DNA of 64,000 nucleotides from Mansonella perstans (taxonomy: Eukaryota; Nematoda; Chromadorea; Rhabditida; Onchocercidae): NCBI GenBank assembly GCA_037074765.1, contig JBAMDO010000139.1:100027-164026 (forward strand), given 5' to 3'. Positions 32,928 through 45,677 of this stretch are shown here, one piece after another. The notes under the pieces were generated by a model that did no database searches, was not told the DNA's origin, and saw nothing but the letters and a program-made list of their open reading frames with translations. Both the position numbers and the translations under genes were made by a program. The stretch's first letter is position 1; every line of letters starts with the position of its first letter.

Positions 32928-33864
32928 CTGAAAGAAGTCGAAATAGAATTAAGTTTTTGAATAGAATTCTTGGGCAGTATTCGAGAAAAAAAAAATGAAA
33001 GCTAGATTAGTGAAAACTTCTTTAGATGACGTATAAAAAGTATCCTGTCAGAAGCTTAATATTTTCAACAGTATTTACAAAAATTAAAACGACACATACA
33101 TATACAGTATTTAGAGATTTACCATCATATATCTTTATTTCTTTCCATCAAGTAATAACCGACCAGTTATCACAGATGATCAGAAATGCCTAAACTGGAA
33201 ATGAATCCCTCCTTCAATTCTTGGCATTTACTACGGAAAATTTACATTTGCATACATTAGTAATTATGTAGAAAAGAAATAGAATGAAGCAAGAGATTAC
33301 TTCAAATGGACTTCGTTACAACGCTGTGTTAGAGTGACTCAAATAACCTATAAGTTGTGCTATTAAACATTGTCAAATCCCTTGCAGTTTAATAGTTATA
33401 ATGTGCTCTTTTCTGACTTCGTGGAGCAGGAATATATTGGTTCTTTAAGCGCATGATTCATAACTCAGTTTAATTTTAGAATTACATGTTGAAGTATTTT
33501 ATTGTCACTAAATCCAATGTCCAGCAATAAACAGATAGAAGGACTTATAAAGCAATGCATAAATATTCTTTTGCAATAAATAAGTTTATTATAGACTTCA
33601 GCGCCTCGTTTCTACATTTGATCATGAAAATAATCGTCGCTGTTAAACTGAAATATTTAAATGAACTTCATAAATTAAAAACAGTGAAAATAAAAGTCTG
33701 TTCCACTCCAACTATTAATATTTTCCTTCTAATGTTAGCAAAACTTGATTGTTATTATTCATGCTAAATTTGAAAGAGCATATAAATGTTCTGAAAAAAA
33801 ATGTAATCGAAGTAATCATATTATAATTTGTAAATAAAAATAGAATAATGTAACTAGTTTGAAT
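32928..33864. other. Gap between kinase and PP1-like genes
   Basis: About 0.9 kb between two same-strand genes. The only candidate feature is the possible PP1 start mini-exon at 33123-33128. The rest is AT-rich with no conserved frame. Confidence 0.4.
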
Positions 33865-36800
33865 TTATAAATTAAGTGGTCCTTGGAATACCTCATACTG
33901 TTCCTCAAAAGCAGCCCAGTTCTCCTCTACATCTGTGTCACTGAAATCAGATCCGCTTTTATCGTATAAAGAATTGCAGCTTGGACAGCGTCGCAGTTTC
34001 TCGATGTAGGCAAATGGCATCAACTAAAAACGATAATCTTATAAAAATTTTCTGTCCAATTTGACCTAGTTCAACTCAATTAAATAACGGATTTGAATTA
34101 AAATTCAAAGAAATTCAAATTTAAAAAGTTGGAATCAAGCAGAGCCAATTTTACCAAAATATGTAGCATAATCACTGCATAAAATTGCTTTGTAATATGA
34201 ACTGCAACTATGCTGCAAGTTGAGGTCAACAATTTAATTCTGTTTTAAAAAAATGTTTAATTTATCGATAATCTGTACTCTAATTGCTTAGTTTTACTCT
34301 AATTCTATTTTTCCTTTCACTCCCTGTGAAACATATTTTCAGATATGTGTTTTATTATATTTCTGACATAGAGAAAGCAGCGAATAAACATTCCAATAGT
34401 AAACAAGACAATAAAAAAACTTACTCGTTTATTAAATGTAAAGACTTTTGCGCTTATATGTTTTACGATGACTAAAGCTACTAAGGCTACTCCTCACTGC
34501 AGTACAGATTCTAATATCAAGTCTTAAATTCAAATTGAAAGATGTACCTTTTTCAGTGCAACGTCATTCCAATTAATGCTTTCGAAGAAAGGGTGCGATT
34601 TCACTTGCGCAAAAGTATGCATTCTTCCCTCTACGTTTAAATTTAGCAGCTGTAAAATATGATATAATTGATACTACTGTTTCACAATATTAAATGTTAA
34701 ACAAATTAAATGTTACTTTATTGAAGAGATCGGCTAGCATCGGATCACAGCAAGGAGTATTATAATTATCATACCTGCAAAACTGATTACATTTGAGCGA
34801 CTGACTTGAACCAATTAAAAAGGCACTTGACAATTTAAATGAAATTTATTTAAATAAAACAGAAGCATAGTTTTAAAGATTTATTATACAAATGATTACC
34901 TAAGTTCAATATGTGAATTGACATCATAATTTGGAAATGGATAACTATTCGTGTTCAAGATGTGAAGCAATACTCCATAAGACCACCAGTCCACCTCTAC
35001 GCCATAAAATCTCTCTTTGGCTATTTCAGGAGCCATATACTGTAATTCAGGAAAAAAAAAACTAATTGGTTTGGTTCGAAACAGTTTACAAACGGGTAGC
35101 AATTATTCAATTCTTTCCTATCTCTTCTTAAAAATCAATGAACTCAAGCAAAACGCCGAAAAAGTGAAAGTTGACTATCAATTTCACTTTATCCTATCAT
35201 ATTATGCAAAATTATTTTGCCTGAAGTGTTCCGCATACTGTTCCAGTTCGTTCGCCATTAGCAAGTTTTTTAGAGAAGCCGAAATCAACAATCTGAATAT
35301 GGCCATCGAGATCAAGTACAATATTTTCCATTTTTAAATCTCGGTAAACTACATTGTTCTTGTGTATGTAATCTAAAAGTAGTGACATTAAACAGAATTA
35401 TATCAAAAAATTATCATTTCAGCATTTTTCTAAATAGTGAAATGAAAGCAAATGGATGTGAAATCACGTGAATAAAGAAGCGAGTAAGAAGTGGAAGGAT
35501 GAAGTAATTAGAGGAAGTAATTAGAAAAGGAAAATTGGGTAGTGAACGCGGTCTTTTATGAGAATCATTGAATCAAACATCTAACTGTTTACTAGCGGTG
35601 AACAGTTAATTGCTTTTAATTTAAGCTTTTACTCAATTTTCTCAAGCCAAATAACGTTGTATGATAATTAAAAGATATATAGAGTTGACAATTCTTGCTG
35701 AAATTTAGCTCAGTATTAGTGACTGGACATTAGTATCCGTTCCAAATTTAAGCAAGATTTGTTAATAATTATGGTATGACCTAAAGCAAAAGCGATTTCA
35801 GCACCATATATTCTCAACGTATCTTCCATAAAGGGTCCATAATCACGCCACAGCATGAATAAGTTCCCGTAACCCATTGCATATTGAAGTACTGTGAAAA
35901 GATGCGTCCTCGACTGCCAACTTGCGTAATATTTCGCGATGAACACGCTATCTGAGAGACTTCTCTGCAAGAAAATTAATAATGCTCAAATTTCAACTCT
36001 CCTTGATCATTATGAACAAAAGGAACTTATAAATGACTAATCTATACTCTACTTTCACTACCATGCATTATATTTATAATTAAATGATCGCTTGTTTTTA
36101 AAAATGAAACATTTTAATATCAAAAGAACGCTATCGAATTCGAATAGAAAGTTGCAAAGTATTCACCAAAAATGGAAACTTTGAAAATTTTAAAAAAAAA
36201 CTGAAATTGAAAGGTAGCATTTGACAATGTCTTATTCTCTTGTTACACCAGCTAACTTCTGTTTAATGTTTTTAGTAACAAGTTAAGCACTAGGAGAAAA
36301 ACGAAAAAAAATCTTGGTAATAAATTAAAGATCTTTTTTCCTGAACCTCAACTGAACCATGATCCGATTACACTAACTTTAAAAATATGGCTACGATATA
36401 AAAGACATATAAATATCTAAAATTTTCCTACCAAGATATAATGGACTATTCAAAAACAGTCTTAATATTAGGATAAGAAATAAATATTTATTTAAGTGTA
36501 CTGTAAGCCGTCTTCAAGCTGGAAACGTCACCTGATGAGTAAAAACTGACGCCTAGAAAAAATGGAAAAGTGAATGAACACTTTTAGTATCAAGGAGATT
36601 AAACTTACATGTACTGAAGCTTCTTCTTTAATTTGTTGAGTAGCGTTTCTCAATAAAATTTCGCTTTTCGACTGTTTTTTCATGGCAAATGAAAAGTTCC
36701 GATCAAGTTCCGAGCATACTCTGTACACTTTGCTAAATGTACCCTTCCCAATGCAATTCAAGATCTGCAATGAGAGCAGTTGACTGCAAACTTGTGATAT

Positions 36801-37651
36801 AAAAGTTCTAATTACTCTTCTATTCCAGCTTATTAAGAGTTGAACTGTTTATCGCAGATTTAAAACTGTGTATCAGTGGTTGAAACTGTGCATCACAGAT
36901 GAAGAAAGTACGAAACGTGGAATATAAATTACTCGAATAAAGGTATAGTGGAATATAAATGTGGCATACAATCTATCTATCGCATCTATACCGATGCCAT
37001 GAAAATTGGTAAATTAACCTTTATTTTCATTTTCAATTCAGCTTACCGAGAAATCTTTTTCTGTAATACGTGAATTATTCGGGAACTCCGGTAAAAAAAT
37101 TACTTCTAGCCATGGTACTGGCCAAATACATTTTCCTAGTGAACTATGACCAACTTTTCTGGAATTCCGATTGTCTTAAATATGTATTATTTGATAAAAT
37201 TATTTGATATTTGATAAAAAATATGTATTATTTTGATATTTAATAAATATGTATCATCTTAAATATGTTTTAAATACATCTTAAAAATTTAAATATTTTC
37301 TAAATTGCTGCAAACTGAATTTGCGTATTATTTGATAAAATTTTTTCCTAATACCTTTGCTACATGCTTTATACTCCTTTTCAACTCAATTTGAAAAATT
37401 ATTTTTTTGAAAAATTTTCTCAAACAAACAAATACAGTAATTAAACCTCGCTCGAATGTCCTCATTGCAAGAGACTGTCACGGGCACATCGATCACCTTT
37501 TCATTGGAGTTATATTTTTTCCTTTTGTAACGCTGATTATGCACAAAAAAAGCAATATTGCTAACTCGAACGTATAATTGTTGGGCCACAGTTTGTACAT
37601 ATACCAGGCTTATCTTACGAAGAGAGCAATTAAGCAGCTTTGTGGTTAGTC
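33865..37651 (-). CDS. AGC-type Ser/Thr kinase, RSKR/SgK494 (ribosomal S6 kinase-related) family, 5' end missing
   Basis: Nine in-phase exons: 37447-37651, 37047-37158, 36609-36764, 35781-35964, 35221-35372, 34900-35039, 34717-34774, 34548-34649, 33865-34023, giving 421 residues after an unidentified first exon. Before the kinase domain is [15 protein letters not shown], which matches the RSKR leader. Kinase motifs: [13 protein letters not shown] (Gly loop), FAMKKQ (catalytic Lys), EEASVH (alpha-C Glu), [13 protein letters not shown] (catalytic loop), VDFGFSKK, then [14 protein letters not shown] (activation segment and APE) and [10 protein letters not shown]. So the kinase should be active; HRD is YRD, as in several AGC kinases. 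The C-terminal tail has a CPSC pair and an acidic stretch, then VFQGPLNL and a stop. The intron after GTLQ uses a GC donor. Substrate and role are unknown. Confidence 0.85.
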
Positions 37652-40600
37652 CTATAAATATTAAAAGAGATCAGTGGCCTAAACAGAGATTATTATCTGA
37701 TAAACAAAAAGTTAATTTTGATTGAGACTATTCGACTAAAACGTTTCTGAAGCTTTCGGAAGAATTACTGACACACATTTCAATGCTTACAATTTGTTGA
37801 AGTTGTAAACTTTCCAGAATCAAGTAGTAATTTGTGAGTAAGTTAAAATAGATTTTCTGGATTCAAAAGAATTTAATAGGTTTTCTGGATTCAAAAGAAA
37901 AAGAACTTAAAGTTCCGAAAGAAATAGGAAAAGCAGAAAATGCTATTGAACTAGAAAATGCTATTGCACTGCTCTTCTGTTCAATGGTTAAATTATTAAA
38001 CAGCACTCTGTTGAAATTTGCCATTTTAGAACTGATATTCAATGATTGTTTTGACCACAAAGAGCTAGAATAAATAAACAGGATTACTGGCTTTGCTACC
38101 CTTCATTTCTCCGATTCATTCCTTCATTTCATTTATTTTTGTATATTCAACAACTCTATGATCAACTTACCTTTATTCTCTGTTAATTTCCTTATAATAT
38201 GATCAGTAAGTCTTTATCACAAATACTCTTCTGTGCCTCACATACAAGACTTCGTCCACAAAAAACGCTTTCAAAACAAGATCAAGCATTTATAATTCTG
38301 TTGTGAAACAATAAATAATGCGGGGAAGAAAGTTTCTTATTCCGAAAGGACAGACTATCAAAAGTAATTCAAAGATTCCGGAATAGTTTTCCAGACAAGT
38401 CTTATTTGATTCATCTTGAAACAACAACAAAATAAGTCCGCCGCTTCGATATCATCTCTTGCTTAATTCAATGAATAATTTGGACCGAGAAGTTGCGACC
38501 AGAGAACTTTTTCTGATAGCAAACAAGATTCTAGCAAAGAATAAGTTAGGACAAATTAGGTGAACAGAAGAAAAAAAACAACAGAAAGAAGAAGCAACAG
38601 AGGTATAAAGAGTAACATAATTAGTCATTACTCTAATTTTGATTTTTTAAACTCACTAATGTAGCGCTTCCGAAGTGTCCACTAGATGAGGAAAAGATAT
38701 TTAGTTGTAAGCAAAATTGATATAAATGAAGCAACTGCCATCAAACAGTAATAAAATTGCATGAGGACTGACAGAAAACTTTGAGTCCTGTGGACTAATC
38801 AAAAAGAATATTTGTAGTAAGATGATTTGGAAGAAGTACGTGGAATAAAAAATCGTGAGAACTCAGTAAATTCTGTCTCTATTCGTTGATATTTGTATAA
38901 AATTTACTACGTTGTTTTTGATTGAACGTTACTTGAAAACAATTAGATAGGAATGGAAAATATTCTAATTAAAATATATAACCTATACTTGAATCGGTGA
39001 TTCATGCCAAATTTAAAATCGTGGGTTTAAATATCATTTTTTTGCAGTTATTTCTTCACGTTTGTTAGCAAATAATAAAATCAAGGTATTTTTTGAAGAT
39101 TTGCAAGACATGCTTTGAATGAAACCAACCTTTCACTTGTTTGCATAAAATATAGCCGTGCATGTCTGGTATGATGACAATCAGTATCATCATTTATAAT
39201 ATCAATGCTACAAAATGTGAACGTTTCTAAATAAAGTTCTTTCTGATCAACAAACCTCTTTTTTCTTCATTCAGAGTTTCTAACACAGCTGTCATAATTC
39301 GACTTTTCAGATAACGGTGACAACGAAGGAGTGTTCCAGAATACGAATACTTGAAAAGTGACTAAATCCTTTTAAGACAGTACGATATTTGAATCGTTTT
39401 GCATCAGCATCTATCTAAAAGTGAAGTCGGTAAGATAAAACAGTGCTCATGGTGAACTTTTTAAAACGTGTCATTGAAACAGTTTCACTTTCGAAATTTC
39501 AACTTTTTAATCCTTTGCAAGTTAGCATTTTGAAGTGCTTTGAAACAATCAAATTTAAAATAAAGTGCATTACTAGTTGCATGTTGCAAGAAATAAATGA
39601 AAAATGGCAGATTTACTTTTCCGAACTATTTTAATAGCTTAATTTTCGCTGATATGAATAGTGTATTAAAGTTTCTCTCAAAGAACTCCGTTTCAATTCT
39701 GTCAAACATACATCGCTTAATTTCATGTATATTCCTAGGAATCTGAATAGGATTTGCTAAATGTTCGGCATATAACTTTTAAATCGAATATTCTTAAAAT
39801 TTCTGAACTACTTCATTAAACAAATTCTAAATAGGACTTTTTTTCCCAGAAAAGAAGTAAGGAAAGCAGAAAAGATAAAGTGGATCCATGCTAGTTGACT
39901 TATCATTGAGGCCAAAAGAGTTATTAGCAAGTATTTCAAAAGATAAAATCTAACTGAATTTAATTGGAAAAGGTTGCAAGAAGTTAATTGTCTTGGAAAA
40001 AGACTTCTAAGAAATACTATGTTTATAAAGTAGCAAATTCTGAAAATTTATCAGGCGGTGATATTTTCTAGTATTGAACTGTAAGAATCTTGGAGGTAAC
40101 TACGCATAGTTTTCAAAATATTAGTGAAATTATCTGACAAAATTGCAAAATAATTCTTTGTGGAAAATTTACTTGTCAAAATTTAGACTAATAAAATGAT
40201 AAAATAGTAAATGGGAAAGCAATATCGATCGAAATGAGAGAACATGAAGAAACTAGTATACTATCTCAAAATGTTTCAAAGTGAAATTGAAAAATGAAAG
40301 GAATAAAAGGCAAAAGAGTGAATTGGAAACTTCCTTACCAAATAACTTCATCAATTAAAAAATGCCACGACCATGATATTTCACCAAAAATCTGGTTTTT
40401 ATGGCCTATTCTATTCTTATTGCTTAATAGGTTATTTATTGATTTGTTGCCTAGCTTCTCCTTACTCTTCCTTTAAGCCTTGGATCGAGACAAGAAAAAA
40501 TATGAAGCCAACATTTATTGTTTAGTAATAAGTTCAATTACTGTCCTTAAAGTTTCTTGAACAAAATTCTAGCAATTGACTTCCCTTTATATTTCAGATA

Positions 40601-41238
40601 ACTTTATTTAAACAGCTAAGGTATATAAATTTTACTGGTTCGCTATAGAAAAAAGCGCTGAAGTCAAATATATATTAATTTGGCCTAAGTACATATCTTA
40701 TATACCTTCTTGAGGATATATTTTCACCCTAATTATTTCATCGAATTGTTAGCATTATCTTTCACTAGTATAGGATGCCAATTCACTATTAATTAGATCT
40801 AATACTTAAGTTGATGAATTTACTTTATAATTAATATCAGCCAAAAAAAAAAGAGTAGCCAAGGATTAAAAACTCACTATGTGATTCCTCTAATAATACA
40901 ACTTGAATATTAGATCTAATTAATAGTGAATTGGCGTCCTATACTAGTGAAGGATAATGCTAACGATTCGATGAAATGAAAAATAATTAAATGCTCTTAT
41001 ATATTCCTCAGCTGTCACTCAAAAAGCATATTTAATGAGAAAAATATATTTTAACAACTTCTATAAGAGGAAAACAAGTATTATGTGAGCTACTGTTGTT
41101 CACTGAACAAAGTATCTTTTCTTTTTTATCTTTTCATGATCCTTGGCATTTTTCTTTATTTTGATTCCGCCAGAATAAGGCATTCCAGATTGCTGACTCT
41201 GTAGCTTCTTTATAATACACTTAAGCCAAAGAATTTCC
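37652..41238. other. Gene-poor 3.6 kb; may hide the kinase first exon
   Basis: Beyond the RSKR-like 5' exon I find no conserved coding sequence. The first kinase exon (needs an ATG and a phase-1 end) should lie here. A good minus-strand donor (AAAG|GTAAGT) at 38167-38172 has no upstream ATG in a suitable frame and might end a 5' UTR exon. The long inverted repeat is listed separately. Confidence 0.4.
40711..41010. repeat. Near-palindromic inverted repeat, about 100-bp arms
   Basis: Left arm about 40711-40810 and right arm about 40901-41010 are reverse complements over nearly their full length. The best core is AATTCACTATTAATTAGATC on the left with its complement at 40911-40930, and TCACTAGTATAGGA with its complement at 40940-40955. 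Only a few mismatches occur in the inner 80 bp; the outer 20 bp (TGAGGATATA... against ...TATTCCTCA) match more loosely. The spacer is about 90 bp of AT-rich DNA with an A10 run. No coding capacity. It has the shape of a foldback or MITE-type element, or of a hairpin RNA source. Confidence 0.85.
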
Positions 41239-41855
41239 CTATTCTAGGCTTATTTTCACAAACTTATTCACTCTACCGCTATACGTTCCAACTATTTGTT
41301 TCATTTGCTCATTATTAAGTTGAGATAATTTATTAATTACACTTTCATCTAAACTATTTACACTTTCAGTAATATGATTTCTAATTAATTCCATGTCCTC
41401 CAACCTACTAGAATTTTTACCAAATCTAAATAAATATTCACCGATTAATACAGATAATTTCTCAGAAACAGCCGTCTTTTTAGACTCTAATGCTTGTTTT
41501 CCAAAAGTTTCATAAAAGCCTTTTTCGCAATCTTGTCCCGCAGACATTTGCATCAGCGTTTTTAGTAAATATGCTATCTGTTTTACAACAGCACTTGCAG
41601 CATTTAACGAAGTTGAAGCAGTCTTCGATGTAGTCTCAGATGAATATTCCAAGAAACACTTGTATCATATGCTAAAGCTTCAACCACGCACACTTTTGTA
41701 GTATTTCGATTAAAACACCTGAATTGTATACGATACCAATTGCTGCCTTACCTAACTGCATATAGCTTGAGTTTATGACTGCACTATTAAAAACTTTTAT
41801 TTGAAGCTCGCAAAAAAAAGCCCACAACCATAATCATAAAATTTTTAATCCTCAT
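41239..41855 (-). pseudogene. Frameshifted bacterial-like gene, possible Wolbachia-derived insertion
   Basis: An intronless minus-strand coding remnant. It begins at ATG 41855 (MRIKNFMIMVVGFF, like a bacterial signal peptide), changes frame at an eight-T run (41812-41819), continues as SSYMQLGKAAIGIVYNSGVL, changes frame again near 41690-41705 into VCVVEALAYDTSVS, and again near 41650-41660 into a 137-codon open stretch that ends at 41239. That stretch contains NAASAVVKQIAYLLKTLMQM, EKGFYETFGKQAL and NKLSQLNNEQMKQIVGTYSG. The 137 codons without intron, the Ala/Ser/Leu-rich helical composition and the signal-peptide start differ from every neighbouring gene. In filarial genomes such pieces are often nuclear copies of endosymbiont DNA. 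Function and exact family are unknown to me; bacterial origin is an inference. Confidence 0.5.
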
Positions 41856-42729
41856 TTATGTCATTTGCATAAGACTGATAGTACGAAGATAAAAATAGCT
41901 GAAAAATAATTATTTCTCCTCGTTCCAGGGAATCCGTAACTCGAAAGGATGAAATAATTCATAAGATGTTAAAGAATTAATCTATTAGATATCCGTACCG
42001 CTATCAAGAGATATGAATTATAAATAATTATAACAAAGTGATATAAACTATTATATTTCAAAAAATGACAACAACTGCAATGACTAAGGAGGCCTTCACA
42101 AATCAGAAACGTGGGAAAATAACAAGAAATATGAAAAAATGAAAAATAACAAGAAATATGAAGAAATATGAAAAACAGAGAATGAAAAACAAAAGAAATG
42201 AGCGACAGGATCTCAAATTAATTACATGTGGAAATTCTGCATTGCAAAATGATTACTTCATTCTTTAACTTTGGAAGTAGAGTATGACACAGAAAACGAG
42301 GAAGTCATGAAACGACAGATGAAAAAAAAATGATCACAATGTTAATCGAAAGCTTCTTAAAAATGAGTAAAGATGTTTGTTATCTCACAAAGACTATTGA
42401 TAATCATTTAAAGGATTTCTATTAGAATAATGTCACATAAGTTAATTTCATAAATATTATGCAAAAGTAATAAAACAAGTGCAAGTTGAAACAACTCTTG
42501 TCTAAAATACCTAAATAAATACCTAATGAACGAGAAACTCATAAAACAACAGATGTTGAAATTTGCAAGCCATATTCCCATCTTCAAATGAATTTTAGAA
42601 GTTCTTGTTTTTCCAAAGATATTGATGAACAGCAACCTTGCATATATGATCCAAGCAGTTCCACTTTAAACAAGAATAGATAGAAAATGTCGATACAAAA
42701 ATGTCTGTCCAATAGATATTTCGTCTTCC
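41856..42729. other. Intergenic; nothing recognised
   Basis: AT-rich sequence with AAGAAATATGAAAAA-type simple repeats near 42120-42190. If the neighbouring pseudogene is part of a longer bacterial insertion, its border may be in here, but I cannot place one. Confidence 0.4.
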
Positions 42730-44742
42730 TTATTCCGATTCCGGGTTAGTAAAGAAGGAAGAAATTGCGAACAAAATAAAAACCACGCCTCCAATTAGTG
42801 TAACTAAAAAAGTATTAACTGAACTCATGTTCTGTAGAAGTGTCATAAATCGTAGACTATGGATATTACAAAGAGAAGGTAAAATGTATGTTCATTTAGC
42901 AATAACATGATCACTGGCCCAATAAAATAAGCAACACTACAAAAAATTAATATTCGACTCAAATAATATGAACTATTTAAATGAAATTACCCTGAAATTA
43001 TTACCTGTTCTTACTGAGATCTGAGTAGCAATAAGTCTACCACCAATGACAGCAATCCCTGTACAGAAAGCATGTCCCAGTATAGTACCAATGACTACAC
43101 CGTAGATATTTTCACGTGCTGCCAACATTATTGTGGTTAGCTGACTACGATCGCCCCATTCAGCCAGAAATGTAAGAGTAAAGGACTCCAAAAAAAGTAC
43201 AGAAATCACACATAAAAGCGCACGCGTTGAGCTGTAACAAAAATCAATATACTACAAATAAAAACCAGCATATAAAATTTTCTTGCCTCACAATTTTTCT
43301 TTACGTTAAGCAAAATTTCATACTGTCCACAGAATTTTCGCGAACTTGGATGAAAGTGATCTGACCATGAATGAAAAATGAGATTAAAATAAAATTCTAA
43401 AATTAACAATAGATTTGAATCACCTGTGATTTGACATATTAATTCCTCCATTTTCCATATCAGAAATCTTGGAAGAATCTGTTAGCAGTTCCTTCTTCTG
43501 GATTTCCGTTTTTGCTTCTGCATAACTTTCCTGTCCATCTGCTGGAGACATTCGATATCCATCGTATAACATTTTCACACCAAATAATGCAAAAAGTGCA
43601 GTAGAAATAGAGTAAGTCAATAGTCGTGGCATAACCTGAGTAAACCAACCCAATCCAGCTTAAAAGAATTTCTCGTAAAGTAACAGATAAACGGAAATGC
43701 GAGATATGATCTATTTAAAAGAATTCAATATAAAATTATTTTGCATCCCTCGCCGCCGTCCAACACGGAACAGTTTTAAAATAGAACTTTATATATTTCC
43801 TGTTTGAAATACGAAAGCATGAAATTCTACCTGATAAAAGTGTCATCAAAATTAGTGCTGCCATTGCTCCGCAGAAAACAGTTAACCGAGAATGCTTCAT
43901 TGCCATGATCGCAGCAATGAACCACGTTTTGTCGCCCAGTTCTGACACAATAACCACTGATACCGAAGCCACCAATGCACGATAGGGTGTCAAGTCCTGT
44001 AAAAAAATTTTTCTGGTTAAATTTCTATACAATCAAAAAAATTGATTGTATAGAAATTTCATGCAACAGTTACAAATTTTGAATACTGCTTTCTCCCAAG
44101 GTGGTTATCAATTTCATTTATTCAATTTTTTTTTTTGAACAGAAACCGGATATCAGAATGCGTTATAGAAGAGTGTAAAATCATGTCAGTGATAATTTTA
44201 CTGAAGAAGAACTTTCGAAAACAATGAAGTTTATCCATTTCAGAGCAGTGAAGCAAAGAAACTTACAACAGATTTTTCTGGCTCATTTCCATTAAAAACT
44301 GCAGCAAGATTCTTAGCTATATCGCTCAACACAGGAGCTGTCTGTTGATGAACTTCTTTCGCTGAGTTTGATTGAATAATTTTTTTCTAAATGAACTTAA
44401 GAATTGCGTGAAATTTATGAAATTAAATTTGCGTGAAACTTTAAGAATTTGTTTTAATGGGAAAATCATCTTACTGGTCTCATCTTTTTATAGAAACATT
44501 TTTTTGCTTCTCATTTTTAGACAAAAACATCATATAAGCTTAACTAAATGAGATTGATTAGCTGCACAGCAAATAATATGCTTATCAATAAAAATGTTTA
44601 TCAATAAAAGACTAACCTTCAGAGAAAAATTACCATTAGTACCAGCATTGCGCTGCTCTGAATCAACGCTGCCAGCAAATCCTGAGAAATACGAAGATAG
44701 CAATGCTACCATGAAGCATTTTAAGTTTGTAAAATCCATCAT
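42730..44742 (-). CDS. TMEM165: TMEM165/GDT1-family Golgi cation (Mn2+/Ca2+)-proton antiporter
   Basis: Multi-pass membrane protein of the UPF0016 family, which brings Mn2+ and Ca2+ into the Golgi and supports glycosylation. Six exons: 44617-44742, 44267-44386, 43831-43996, 43424-43658, 43005-43231, 42730-42803; 315 residues in phase (human 324). The first exon has a signal-peptide-like start (MMDFTNLKCFMVALLSSYFS), then an unconserved lumenal stretch. Both family signature motifs are intact: SELGDKTWFIAAIMAMKHSR and AEWGDRSQLTTIMLAAREN, whose acidic residues form the ion path. Between them is the usual hydrophilic loop (KMLYDGYRMSPADGQESY onward). The end is TLIGGVVFILFAISSFF plus a short tail. 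The ATG is preceded at about 65 nt by an ACATTTCAG acceptor, with no in-frame ATG between. Confidence 0.95.
44019..44059. repeat. Perfect 16-bp hairpin in TMEM165 intron 2
   Basis: AAATTTCTATACAATC (44019-44034) and its exact reverse complement (44044-44059), separated by 9 nt. It lies just upstream of exon 3 on the minus strand. Confidence 0.8.
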
Positions 44743-44894
44743 GTACAATAGGAATGATATTGGAGCAATCGACAATTCATCGGAATGCCACGTATGAACG
44801 AATCCTGAAATGTCAAATCTTTAAAGAACTTGATAGGAAGTAATACTACATAGATCATAATGTTTCATGAACATATATCGCAATATCTCAAGTT

Positions 44895-45042
44895 CATGGA
44901 TCACAATTTTCAAATACATAGATCACAATATTTCAACTACATGGATCATAGTATTTCGATTACATGGATTACAATTTTCAATTACGTGGATCATAATTTT
45001 CAATTACGTGGATTACAATTTTCAATTACGTGGATTACAATC
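44895..45042. repeat. 22-bp minisatellite
   Basis: About six to seven copies of a 22-bp unit (consensus TTACGTGGATTACAATTTTC plus AA). The left copies are more diverged (CATGGATCACAATATTTC); the right ones are nearly identical. Confidence 0.85.
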
Positions 45043-45677
45043 AAAGTATGATAAACCAGAAGCTCACGTTATTCCACCATAGATTATTCGTTCTTCCCAG
45101 TAGATTTATTGGTTTGAATTTATTGGTTTGAATAAAGAAAATATAAATTCAAAACTAATTTTAAATTACATTCTCTGGTGACTTTCTCTAAAGTGATTTA
45201 CATGGAAACATTCTCAGAAAATGCTAAGTTCTTAGGAATAAATAAGCCTACAGTGTTAAAATAAAGCAAATTGATCCATGTTTCGTATACATTATCTCAA
45301 ACGTGCAATACAATGACCTATTTCCACTTAACATGTTACACGTAAACAACAATGTGACCTCCACCAACATTTGTTGAACTCAATGGATCATAGATGACCT
45401 TGGGATTACCATGATACTAACCACTACTCTCTCTTGTCTCTCTCTTTTCTGTCATCTATCGTAATTTCACTTAATGTCTGACATTCCCAAATCTGTTATT
45501 AGCACTCATTTCATAGCAAATTGCATCTTCCTTTTTCATTTGTATTTTTGGTTTTTTAGACAAGTAGGATGGCGTAGTAAGCGTTGGAAGTGCAAATAAG
45601 CGTAAATGTAAGCGTAAACAAACGGACTATAAAAATGAACGTGAACAGATTTACACAATTAAAAGTGCGGCGTACGC

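Noticed and set aside
41239..41652. The 137-codon stretch read as a normal nematode single-exon gene
   Set aside because: Its matching upstream sequence continues in other frames with a signal-peptide-like start, so it is better explained as part of a decayed longer gene.
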